Assembly: GCA_018262245.1 (NCBI GenBank)
Contig: JAGTRV010000008.1
Span: 1 to 36,196 of the forward strand
Length of the DNA: 36,196 nt
DNA from: Pseudomonadota bacterium
GTDB taxonomy: Bacteria; Pseudomonadota; Gammaproteobacteria; Burkholderiales; Rhodocyclaceae
Reading direction: 5' to 3'
Shown: one piece after another, positions 28,231-35,200 of the stretch
Layout of the letters: each line of letters starts with the position of its first letter
Position numbering within the stretch: position 1 is the first letter of the stretch
Position numbers and translations under genes: made by a program
The notes under the pieces: generated by a model
The model's database searches: none
What the model was told of the DNA's origin: nothing
What the model saw: only the letters and a program-made list of their open reading frames with translations

Positions 28231-28894
28231 CAGCCGCAAGTTTCTGCAAGCCGTCGCGATCGGTGACCGTCAGCTGTTCGCGGCCCAGCGTCACTATTCC
28301 TTGAGCGGCAAAGCCCTTGAGCAGGCGGCTGACAATTTCGCGGACGCTGCCCAGTTCGTCGGCCAGCTGTTGGTGGGTGACGATGAGCGTTGTTTCATTG
28401 CGAGCCAGGATCAGCTTGGCCAGTCGCTGGTCGAGCCGGGCAAAGGCGACCTCCTCGACAAGTTGCATCAGTTCGCCGATGCGGTCCGCAAACAGGTGAA
28501 AGACGAAATCCCGGAAAGGCGGATGCTCGACCATCAGTCGGGCGAATTCGGCGACCGGTATGGCGAGCAGCGTCAGCGGCGTTTCGGCGATGCCGCGGGC
28601 GTTGTAGTCGGTATGGCCGAGCAGGCAACTGGAGCTGATGATGCATGAACCGCCGGGGGGGACGCGATAAAGCATCAGCTCCCGCCCGCTGGCCGCCAGC
28701 TTGATGACCTTGATGCTGCCTTCGAGTAGCAGCGGAAATCCCTGGCAGGGCTGGTGTTCGGCAAAAACCTGGGTGCCGGCCGGCAAATGCATGATTGCCT
28801 GTGGCTGCAGCAGGGCTGCCAGACGTTCGGCCGGCAGGCCGGCCAGCGCCGGGTAGAGCGTGGTCAGCTTTTTCGTGTCCACCGTAGTGTCCAT
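28226..28894 (-). CDS. Crp/Fnr-family transcriptional regulator with a Cys pair
   Basis: A 222-residue regulator with a cyclic-nucleotide-binding-type beta-roll (about 20-115), a long dimerisation helix and a winged helix-turn-helix (THQQLADELGSVREIVSRLL, about 170-190). The recognition helix SVREIVSR resembles CRP SRETVGR. The N-terminal Fe-S cysteine cluster of FNR is missing. In the place of the CRP phosphate-binding cassette is GGSCIISSSCLLGH, with cysteines at about 84 and 90, and I see no cAMP-type RxA pocket, so a redox or other ligand is possible. It starts 3 bases after the xthA stop, so it is probably in the prlC-grx-xthA transcript. The DUF2892 gene downstream is a plausible target. 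Confidence 0.85.
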   Translation of the reverse strand: MDTTVDTKKLTTLYPALAGLPAERLAALLQPQAIMHLPAGTQVFAEHQPCQGFPLLLEGSIKVIKLAASGRELMLYRVPPGGSCIISSSCLLGHTDYNARGIAETPLTLLAIPVAEFARLMVEHPPFRDFVFHLFADRIGELMQLVEEVAFARLDQRLAKLILARNETTLIVTHQQLADELGSVREIVSRLLKGFAAQGIVTLGREQLTVTDRDGLQKLAAV

Positions 28895-28897
28895 GAC

Positions 28898-29665
28898 TTA
28901 TCCGTCGATGCTGGCCCAGACCGGCGCGTGATCGGACGGACGCTCCAGCTTGCGCGGGGCGCGGTCGATGCCGGCAGCGCTGCATTTTGCGGCCAGTGGT
29001 GCGGAAAGCAGCACGTGGTCGATGCGCAGGCCGAGGTTTTTCTGGAAGCCCAGCATCCGGTAATCCCACCACGAGAAGGTTTTTTCCGGTTGCTCGAATA
29101 GCCGGAAACTGTCGCTCAGGCCGAGGCCGATGAAGCGCTGGAAGGCGGCGCGCTCGGGTTCGGAACAGAGAATGTTGCCGGCCCAGGCCTTGGGGTCGTG
29201 TACGTCGCGATCATCCGGCGCGATGTTGTAGTCGCCGCACAGGGCCAGCTTCGGATATTTGCTCATTTCTTCGCCGAGCCAGACGGCCAACGCGTCGAGC
29301 CAGCGTAGCTTGTAGTCGTATTTGTCGCTGCCGACGGCCTGGCCATTCGGCATGTAGGCGCAAACGACGCGGGTGTCGCCAACCGTGCCGCTGATCAGGC
29401 GTTTCTGTTCGTCCGGGAAGTGCGGATTACCGCAGATGACATCGTGAATCGGCTGGCGGGCGAGCAGGGCGACGCCGTTGTAGGTTTTCTGGCCGGAGAA
29501 AGCGACCTGGTAGCCGGCGGCCTCGATTTCGGCGCGCGGGAAGTTATGGTCTTCAAGCTTCAACTCCTGCAGGCACAAGGCATCCGGCTGAGCTGCGGCG
29601 AGCCAGTCGAGCAGGTGCGGCAGGCGGACCTTCAGGGAATTGACGTTCCAGCTGGCGATTTTCAC
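28898..29665 (-). CDS. xthA: Exodeoxyribonuclease III (AP endonuclease)
   Basis: A 255-residue Mg-dependent AP endonuclease and 3' exonuclease for repair of abasic sites and damaged 3' ends. Motifs are IASWNVNSLKVRL, LCLQELKLED, YNGVALLAR, LCGDYNIAPDDRDV, FSWWDYR and the C-terminal LRIDHVLLSAPLA with PSDHAPVWA. The start is GTG 29665 and overlaps the stop of the upstream DUF4124 gene as GTGA, so the two are translationally coupled. E. coli-type XthA is slightly longer (268); the length here is within the family range. Confidence 0.94.
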   Translation of the reverse strand: MKIASWNVNSLKVRLPHLLDWLAAAQPDALCLQELKLEDHNFPRAEIEAAGYQVAFSGQKTYNGVALLARQPIHDVICGNPHFPDEQKRLISGTVGDTRVVCAYMPNGQAVGSDKYDYKLRWLDALAVWLGEEMSKYPKLALCGDYNIAPDDRDVHDPKAWAGNILCSEPERAAFQRFIGLGLSDSFRLFEQPEKTFSWWDYRMLGFQKNLGLRIDHVLLSAPLAAKCSAAGIDRAPRKLERPSDHAPVWASIDG

Positions 29666-30150
29666 TTGCTGAGACCGCCGGAAGGTTTGCTGCCGTAGGC
29701 GGCCGTCTTCGGATAGCCGGCCAGGTCGAGCAGGTTGTCGTAGGCTGCTGCCTCGAAGCCGCGGAAGCGCTGATTGCCGACCTTCAGTGCGGGCACGGCG
29801 GCGTCACCGACCAATTGCTTCAGTTCGTCGATTTCAGCTTGTGTCTGCAGCATTTTCTCGGTGAAGGGAACGCCGCGGCCATTCAGCAGATCGCGGGCCT
29901 GCTTGCAGCCATCGACGCATTCGGCTGAGGTGTACAAGGTGACCGGAAATGCTTCGGCCGCTTTTTTGGTGGCGAAGCTCTGGTTGTCGCCGGCTTCCGC
30001 TTTTCCGCCATTTTTGACAACACCTTTGGTTTTGCCTGGCGGGGGCGTGTCGGAGACGACCGTGCGGCCGCCTGAGTCGAGCCAGCGGTAGGTGTCCGCT
30101 TGGGCAAAGGTGGCCGCCAGTGTCAGGCACAGCATGAGCAGGTAACGCAT
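29662..30150 (-). CDS. DUF4124 / glutaredoxin-like periplasmic protein
   Basis: A 162-residue secreted protein. A signal peptide (RYLLMLCLTLAATFAQA, cleavage near 18) is followed by a DUF4124-type segment (TYRWLDSGGRTVVSDTPPPG, 20-39), then a glutaredoxin-like domain (about 68-145) with LYTSAECVDGCKQARDLL and cis-proline in AVPALKVG. The two cysteines, at 78 and 82, are spaced CX3C, not the usual CXXC. No ATG alternative is needed. It lies 24 bases after prlC and overlaps xthA by 4 bases. The role is unknown; periplasmic thiol exchange is a fair guess. Confidence 0.82.
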   Translation of the reverse strand: MRYLLMLCLTLAATFAQADTYRWLDSGGRTVVSDTPPPGKTKGVVKNGGKAEAGDNQSFATKKAAEAFPVTLYTSAECVDGCKQARDLLNGRGVPFTEKMLQTQAEIDELKQLVGDAAVPALKVGNQRFRGFEAAAYDNLLDLAGYPKTAAYGSKPSGGLSK

Positions 30151-30174
30151 TATTCTCTCCCTCGTTTGAGCTGC

Positions 30175-32229
30175 TTAGGCCGCAATCATACCGCTATGAC
30201 GGAGCAGTGCATCGACGCTCGGTTCGCGCCCACGGAAGGCCTTGAACGACTCGATGGCCGGACGCGAGCCGCCAACCGACAGGATTTCATCGAGGAAGCG
30301 CTTGCCCACTGTGGCATCGAAGGGATCGCCGGCCTCTTCGAAGGCGGCGTAGGCATCGGCCGACAGCACTTCCGCCCACTTGTAGCTGAAGTAACCGGCC
30401 CCATAACCGCCGCCGAAAATGTGCGAGAAGCTGTTCGGGAAGCGGTGCCATTCGGGCGGAATCAGCACGGCGACTTCCTTGCGTACGTCCTTGAGCACGT
30501 CCATCACGGTCAATCCGGATTTTGGGTCAAGATCGGAATGGATCAGCATGTCGAACAGCGAGAACTCGATCTGGCGCACGGCCATCATGCCGCTCTGGAA
30601 ATTCTTGGCGGCCAGCATCTTGTCGAACAGTTCGCACGGCAACGTCGCACCGGTATCGACGTGGGCCGTCATGCCGGACACGACGTCCCATTCCCAGCAG
30701 TAGTTTTCCATGAACTGCGAGGGCAGCTCGACGGCATCCCACTCGACGCCATGAATGCCCGAAACGCCGAGCTCTTCGCCACGGGTCAGCAGGTGGTGCA
30801 GGCCGTGGCCGGTTTCGTGGAACAGGGTGGTCACTTCGTCGTGCGTGAAGGTGGCCGGTTTGCCGCCGACCGGGCGAGCGAAATTGCAGTTCAGGTAGGC
30901 AATCGGCTTCTGGATGCCGGTGACGGTGCGGCGGCGCGAGCGGGCTTCATCCATCCAGGCACCGCCACGCTTGGTTTCGCGGGCGTAGAGGTCGAGGTAG
31001 AACTGGCCGACCAGATCGCCGGTCGGCGTTTCCAGCCGGTAGAAGCGGACGTCCTCATGCCAGACCGGCGCCGTGTCCGGCTTGACCTTGACGTTGAACA
31101 GGCTCTCGATGACCTTGAACAGGCCGCCGAGCACCTTGGGCTCGGTGAAATACTGCTTCACTTCCTGCTCGGAGAAAGCGTAGCGGGCCTGCAGCAGCTT
31201 TTCGGATACATAGGCGGCATCCCACGGCTGGAAGTCGTTCAGACCCAGTTCATCCTTGGCGAAAGCGCGCAGCTCGGCAATGTCCTTGGCGGCGAACGGC
31301 TTGGCCTTGGCTGCCAGTTCGCGCAGGAAAGCCAGCACCTGGGCCGGCGTGTCGGCCATCTTGGGGGCCAGTGATACTTCGGCGAAATTGTTGAAGCCGA
31401 GCATCCTGGCGTCTTCCTGACGCAGTTCGAGCATGCGCTGGATGATCGGCGTATTGTCCCATTCCGGCTTGCTGGAGCCGTCGTGGAATTCGGCGGCGCG
31501 CGTCGCGTAGGCGCGGTACATCCGGGCACGCAGCTCGCGGCTGTCGGCATACTGCATGACCGGGCCGTAGGACGGGGCCTGCAGGCTGAAACGCCAACCA
31601 TCGACGCCGGCTTTTTCGGCCGCGGTCTTCGCGGCTTCCTTGGCGTCGTCGGGCAGGCCGGCGAGCTGTGCTTCGTCGGTGATGACTTCGGCGAACGCGT
31701 TGGTCGCGTCGAGCAGGTTTTCGGCAAATTTGGCAGACAGCTGCGATAGCTCTTCCATGATGGCCTGGAAGCGCGGCTTCTGGTCTTCCGGCAATTCAGC
31801 ACCAGAAAGGCGGAAATCGCGCACCTCGTTATTGATGATCTTTTTCTGTTCGATGCTCAGCGTCGCGTATTCGGCACTTTCACGCAGGGCCTTGTACTTC
31901 TCGAACAGTTTCAGGTTCTGGCCGAGTTCGGCGTAGAAGCGCGACACCTCGGGCAGCATTTCGTTGTAGGCCTCGCGCCAGGCAGGCACGTCATTGACTG
32001 AATGCAGGTGGCCGACAATGCCCCAGGCGCGGCCGAAAGGCTCCAGACCGTCGGACAGCGCCCCGGCGAATTCCGGCCAGGTGGCGGGCGTGCTGTCGGC
32101 GGTCAGGCGCTCGATCAGCGCCTTGCCTTCGGCCAGCAGGGATTCGATGGCTGGTTTGACGTGTTCGGGCTGGATCAGGTCGAAGCGGGGCAGGTCGGAG
32201 AAATCGAGGAGCGGGTTGCTGGCGGTCAT
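30175..32229 (-). CDS. prlC: Oligopeptidase A (M3 metallopeptidase)
   Basis: A cytosolic zinc endopeptidase that degrades short peptides such as cleaved signal peptides. The 684-residue length is the family norm. The zinc site is HETGH starting at residue 471 in LFHETGHGLHHLLTRG, with the third ligand in GVEWDAVELPSQFMENYCWE; KRGGAWMDEARSRRR and the C-terminal FGGGYGAGYFSYKWAEVLS are typical of M3A peptidases. ATG 32229 is kept. It appears to head the transcript with the CX3C protein, xthA and the Crp/Fnr-type gene. A terminator precedes it. Confidence 0.95.
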   Translation of the reverse strand: MTASNPLLDFSDLPRFDLIQPEHVKPAIESLLAEGKALIERLTADSTPATWPEFAGALSDGLEPFGRAWGIVGHLHSVNDVPAWREAYNEMLPEVSRFYAELGQNLKLFEKYKALRESAEYATLSIEQKKIINNEVRDFRLSGAELPEDQKPRFQAIMEELSQLSAKFAENLLDATNAFAEVITDEAQLAGLPDDAKEAAKTAAEKAGVDGWRFSLQAPSYGPVMQYADSRELRARMYRAYATRAAEFHDGSSKPEWDNTPIIQRMLELRQEDARMLGFNNFAEVSLAPKMADTPAQVLAFLRELAAKAKPFAAKDIAELRAFAKDELGLNDFQPWDAAYVSEKLLQARYAFSEQEVKQYFTEPKVLGGLFKVIESLFNVKVKPDTAPVWHEDVRFYRLETPTGDLVGQFYLDLYARETKRGGAWMDEARSRRRTVTGIQKPIAYLNCNFARPVGGKPATFTHDEVTTLFHETGHGLHHLLTRGEELGVSGIHGVEWDAVELPSQFMENYCWEWDVVSGMTAHVDTGATLPCELFDKMLAAKNFQSGMMAVRQIEFSLFDMLIHSDLDPKSGLTVMDVLKDVRKEVAVLIPPEWHRFPNSFSHIFGGGYGAGYFSYKWAEVLSADAYAAFEEAGDPFDATVGKRFLDEILSVGGSRPAIESFKAFRGREPSVDALLRHSGMIAA

Positions 32230-32244
32230 GGTCGTCGGGGCAAT

Positions 32245-32268
32245 GAAAAAGGGCGGTCTGCGCCGCCC
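32245..32268 (-). terminator. Terminator downstream of the DUF2189 gene
   Basis: On the minus strand GGGCGG, a 6-base loop and CCGCCC are followed by TTTTTC. This is a short but good intrinsic terminator, 23-46 bases after the DUF2189 stop and just before the prlC start. Confidence 0.7.
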
Positions 32269-32290
32269 GTTTGGGAAAGGGAGAATGTGT

Positions 32291-33064
32291 CTATTCTACA
32301 AGTTCGCGGTAGGCATGCCACGAAGCGTGGCCGAGAATCGGCATGATCACGACCAGACCGAAGAGCAGGGTGGCGAAACCGAGCAGAGTCAGCCCAACGA
32401 GCAGGGCCGCCCAGAGCAGCAGCGGACCGGTGTTCTGCATGAAGCTGCGCAGGCTGGTCATCATGGCCGTGGCGACATCGGCATCGCGGTCGAGCATCAG
32501 TGGGACTGACACGACGGCCAACGCATAGACGAAGAGCGCCAATCCGCTGCCGAGCAGGAACCAGGTTGCGGTGAAGGCCAGGTGCTGGCCGTCGAACAGG
32601 ATTTCGTTCAGGTAGGCGCTGGCTATCGGCGTCGAGTCGGCACCGATCAGGGCAAAGGCGACGGCAGAAAAGCGCTCCCACATCAGTGTGATCAGCGCCA
32701 GGATCAGACCGAAGAGGGCCAGCGACTGGCCGTTGCGCGCGAAGCATTTGAGCGAATCGATGAACAGAATTTTCTCGCCGGCTTCTGTTCGGCGGCTCAG
32801 CTCGTAGAGCCCCGCAGCCAGCAAGGGCGCGACGAGGAAGAAGCCGGAAATGGAAACGGTCAGCAGATGCGGCGTTTCGAGCAGCGCGAGAATGATCAGA
32901 TCGCCGCCCAGTGCGAACAGCAGACCATAGGCCAGCGATGGCAAAGGATTGGCCCTGAGGTCGTGCCAGCCGGCGCGCAGCCAAAACCAAGGGCGATCGG
33001 CGGCGATGCGCCGAATGTGGGGCAAAGACATCCCTTGCGCATGGAAATCAGAAAGCGGATTCAT
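32291..33064 (-). CDS. DUF2189 integral membrane protein
   Basis: A 257-residue multi-pass membrane protein of the DUF2189 type, function unknown. The N-terminus MNPLSDFHAQGMSLPHIRRI precedes WFWLRAGWHDLRANP, the family's recognisable opening. About six hydrophobic segments follow, among them FFLVAPLLAAGLYELSRR and LLLWAALLVGLTLLGFATLLFG, and the end reads ILGHASWHAYRELVE. ATG 33064 has a strong GAGGAGG ribosome binding site. The same name is used for proteins found near cytochrome oxidase genes in other proteobacteria, but nothing here links it to respiration. It is a single-gene unit, ended by the hairpin at 32245. Confidence 0.88.
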   Translation of the reverse strand: MNPLSDFHAQGMSLPHIRRIAADRPWFWLRAGWHDLRANPLPSLAYGLLFALGGDLIILALLETPHLLTVSISGFFLVAPLLAAGLYELSRRTEAGEKILFIDSLKCFARNGQSLALFGLILALITLMWERFSAVAFALIGADSTPIASAYLNEILFDGQHLAFTATWFLLGSGLALFVYALAVVSVPLMLDRDADVATAMMTSLRSFMQNTGPLLLWAALLVGLTLLGFATLLFGLVVIMPILGHASWHAYRELVE

Positions 33065-33283
33065 GGCAGCCTCCTCGGTTGGGGTTACGATTATTTGACC
33101 ATGGAGAGGGGGCGGGGTTCAGTAGATGGCTAGGTCCGGGATCGGCCATAAGCGGCCAGTGTTTTTGCCTCGAATAGCAGACGCACTCACTCTCTTTGAG
33201 TATGCTATATACCTATTTTGTGCTTTGGTAACTATTTGCTTGAAGCGCAACCTCCTATACCCACGCTCGCCATTTCCGGTTCG

Positions 33284-34036
33284 ATGAACAATCCAACTAC
33301 AACCATCATTAGGCCACGCGAAGTTTCCTACGCGGGATTTTTACTCATTGGCTCGTTGTTGCTGGGGGTGGTGCAGGTTCCGTTTGAGGTTATGAGTTAT
33401 GTCTCACAAGAGCAACACGGATTTGCCATCTTTCTTGGCGTCTTAGTAGCGGTCTTCGGGGCATTAACGCTGCTATTGGTTTCAAAAATAAAGCAACGAA
33501 AAAACTGGGCCAGATGGGTCATGGGTGTTGTTGTGATTCTCGGCTTTGTCTCAACCCTCAATTCATTCGAGGAGCAATGGAAGGAAAGTACGCTCAGGAC
33601 AGTCTTGGATTGCCTTAGCGGGTTGATGGAGCTAGTTGCCGTAGGGGTACTTTTTGCACGGCGTAGCAACGACTGGTTCGCAAATCAATCAGAAATAAAC
33701 CTACCTCCTAACTCACCTGAAGAAGTTAGCGAAGGCAGGCCCAGCGTAACCAGCATGGGCTATTTATGTCCCTGTTGTGGACTACGAATCGCCTTTTTGT
33801 CCAAAGTTGTTCAAGCGATGGGGAGCCATCGGACTTGCCCATACTGCAATAAGAAAATTAAACGCGATGTGGTGTACGGGAAATTTTTCTTGTTGATGTT
33901 TGTGGTTGGCTTACCTATCAAACTGCTTGGAAAAACTGTTCCAGCGTTCTCGTTTTTTGGCAGTTCAATAACAACTGCATTGGTCACCGGATTTCTTATT
34001 ATGCTTTGCATGGGCTTCAAGGAAGACCTAGCCTAA
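33284..34036 (+). CDS. Membrane protein with zinc ribbon, low G+C, unknown
   Basis: A 250-residue protein that I do not recognise. From ATG 33284 it has hydrophobic segments at about 17-32, 46-66, 78-92 and 106-124, a hydrophilic Glu/Pro-rich linker, a zinc ribbon with CPCC at 162-165 and CPYC at 185-188, and two more hydrophobic segments (about 200-217 and 226-244). The track start TTG 33218 is a less likely extension. No ribosome binding site stands out. The DNA is visibly poorer in G+C than the neighbours (20 G/C of 60 in 33841-33900), and codon choice differs, which suggests recent acquisition. It is a lone gene; the 219 bases upstream back to the DUF2189 start show no clear promoter or other feature. 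Confidence 0.7.
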   Translation: MNNPTTTIIRPREVSYAGFLLIGSLLLGVVQVPFEVMSYVSQEQHGFAIFLGVLVAVFGALTLLLVSKIKQRKNWARWVMGVVVILGFVSTLNSFEEQWKESTLRTVLDCLSGLMELVAVGVLFARRSNDWFANQSEINLPPNSPEEVSEGRPSVTSMGYLCPCCGLRIAFLSKVVQAMGSHRTCPYCNKKIKRDVVYGKFFLLMFVVGLPIKLLGKTVPAFSFFGSSITTALVTGFLIMLCMGFKEDLA

Positions 34037-34144
34037 TTGAAGGTCTGCTTTTCCATCGGTCCAAGGACCGGATTGGGCACAACCCAGCCTCTCAAAAGCT
34101 CCCATCGCTTTCATGGCTATCCTTTTTCCGGTTCGGAAGCGCAA

Positions 34145-34179
34145 AAGAAAAACGCCCGCTTCATGCGGGCGTTTTTCTT
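34145..34179. terminator. Bidirectional terminator between the low-G+C gene and purC
   Basis: A perfect 15-bp inverted repeat, AAGAAAAACGCCCGC with GCGGGCGTTTTTCTT, around a 5-base loop. The A5/T5 tracts at the stem ends give a U-tract in both directions, so it serves the plus-strand gene at 33284 and purC on the minus strand. Confidence 0.9.
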
Positions 34180-34193
34180 GAAGTGACGGTCGC

Positions 34194-35126
34194 TTACAGC
34201 GTCTTGCCGGTCAGCTTTTCGTAGGCTTCGATGTACTTGGCGCTGGTGCGGGCGATGACGTCGGCCGGCAGTTTCGGCCCGGGAGCAACCTTGCCCCAGT
34301 CCAGGGTTTCGAGGTAATCGCGGACGTATTGCTTGTCGTAGGACGGCGGGTTGCTGCCTTCCTGATACTGGTCGGCTGGCCAGAAACGCGAGGAATCCGG
34401 GGTCAGGGCTTCGTCGATCAGGTGCAGGGTGCCGGCGGCGTCGATGCCGAACTCGAACTTGGTGTCGGCGATGATGATGCCGCGGCCACGGGCGTAGGCG
34501 GAGGCTTCTTCGTACAGGCGGATGGCGGCGATGCGGGCTTCGTCGGCCAGTCCGGCACCGTTCTTGCCGGTCCCGGCCAGCGCTTCGGCGAGGTCGGCGG
34601 CGCAGTTGGCCTGGGCGGTGGCGAAGGAGACGTTCTCGTCATGGTCGCCGACGGCGGCCTTGGTGGCCGGTGTGAAGATCGGGGAGGGCAGCTTGGCGGC
34701 CATCTTCAGGCCGGCCGGCAGCGCGATGCCGCAGATGGCGCCGGTTTCCTGATAGTCCTTCCAGCCGGAACCGATCACGTAACCACGGACGACGGCTTCG
34801 ATCGGCAGCGGCTTCAGGCGCTTGACGACGACGGCGCGGCCGCGCACCTGTTCACGCTCGTTTTCGGCGACGACGGTTTCGGGATCGATGCCGGTCAGTT
34901 GATTCGGGACGATGTGGCCGAGTTTGTCGAACCAGAAATTGGCGACAGCCTGCAGGACTTCACCCTTGCGCGGAATCGGGTCCGGCAGGATGACGTCGAA
35001 GGCGGACAGGCGGTCGGTGGTGACGATCAGCAGCTTGTCGGCGTCGACGGCGTAGATGTCGCGGACCTTGCCCTTGTTGATCAGGGGCAGGCTGGTGATG
35101 GTGGATTCGAAAAGCGGAGCGGTCAC
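34194..35126 (-). CDS. purC: Phosphoribosylaminoimidazole-succinocarboxamide synthase
   Basis: PurC joins CAIR and aspartate with ATP to form SAICAR in purine synthesis. The 310-residue protein has [17 protein letters not shown], the [16 protein letters not shown] block, [27 protein letters not shown] and [13 protein letters not shown], all family signatures. The track starts at TTG 35147, but a perfect -10 TATAAT just upstream puts the transcript start there, and GTG 35126 gives the expected [16 protein letters not shown]-terminus. It is a single-gene unit, unlike purH-purD. Its end lies 14 bases before the bidirectional terminator. Confidence 0.95.
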   Translation of the reverse strand: MTAPLFESTITSLPLINKGKVRDIYAVDADKLLIVTTDRLSAFDVILPDPIPRKGEVLQAVANFWFDKLGHIVPNQLTGIDPETVVAENEREQVRGRAVVVKRLKPLPIEAVVRGYVIGSGWKDYQETGAICGIALPAGLKMAAKLPSPIFTPATKAAVGDHDENVSFATAQANCAADLAEALAGTGKNGAGLADEARIAAIRLYEEASAYARGRGIIIADTKFEFGIDAAGTLHLIDEALTPDSSRFWPADQYQEGSNPPSYDKQYVRDYLETLDWGKVAPGPKLPADVIARTSAKYIEAYEKLTGKTL

Positions 35127-35154
35127 GGTCGTGGTCCCGATAAGCAAAACGCAG

Positions 35155-35160
35155 ATTATA
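35155..35160 (-). promoter_or_regulatory. purC -10 element
   Basis: The minus strand reads AATTTATAATCTGCG; TATAAT is a perfect -10, predicting a start near 35148 and a leader of about 22 bases to GTG 35126. The -35 region is poor at normal spacing (TTGATT occurs at only 14 bases), so an activator or a weak promoter is possible. Confidence 0.6.
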
Positions 35161-35200
35161 AATTATTACCGGGCAATCAAATCCGTTGCCGATTTGCAAA

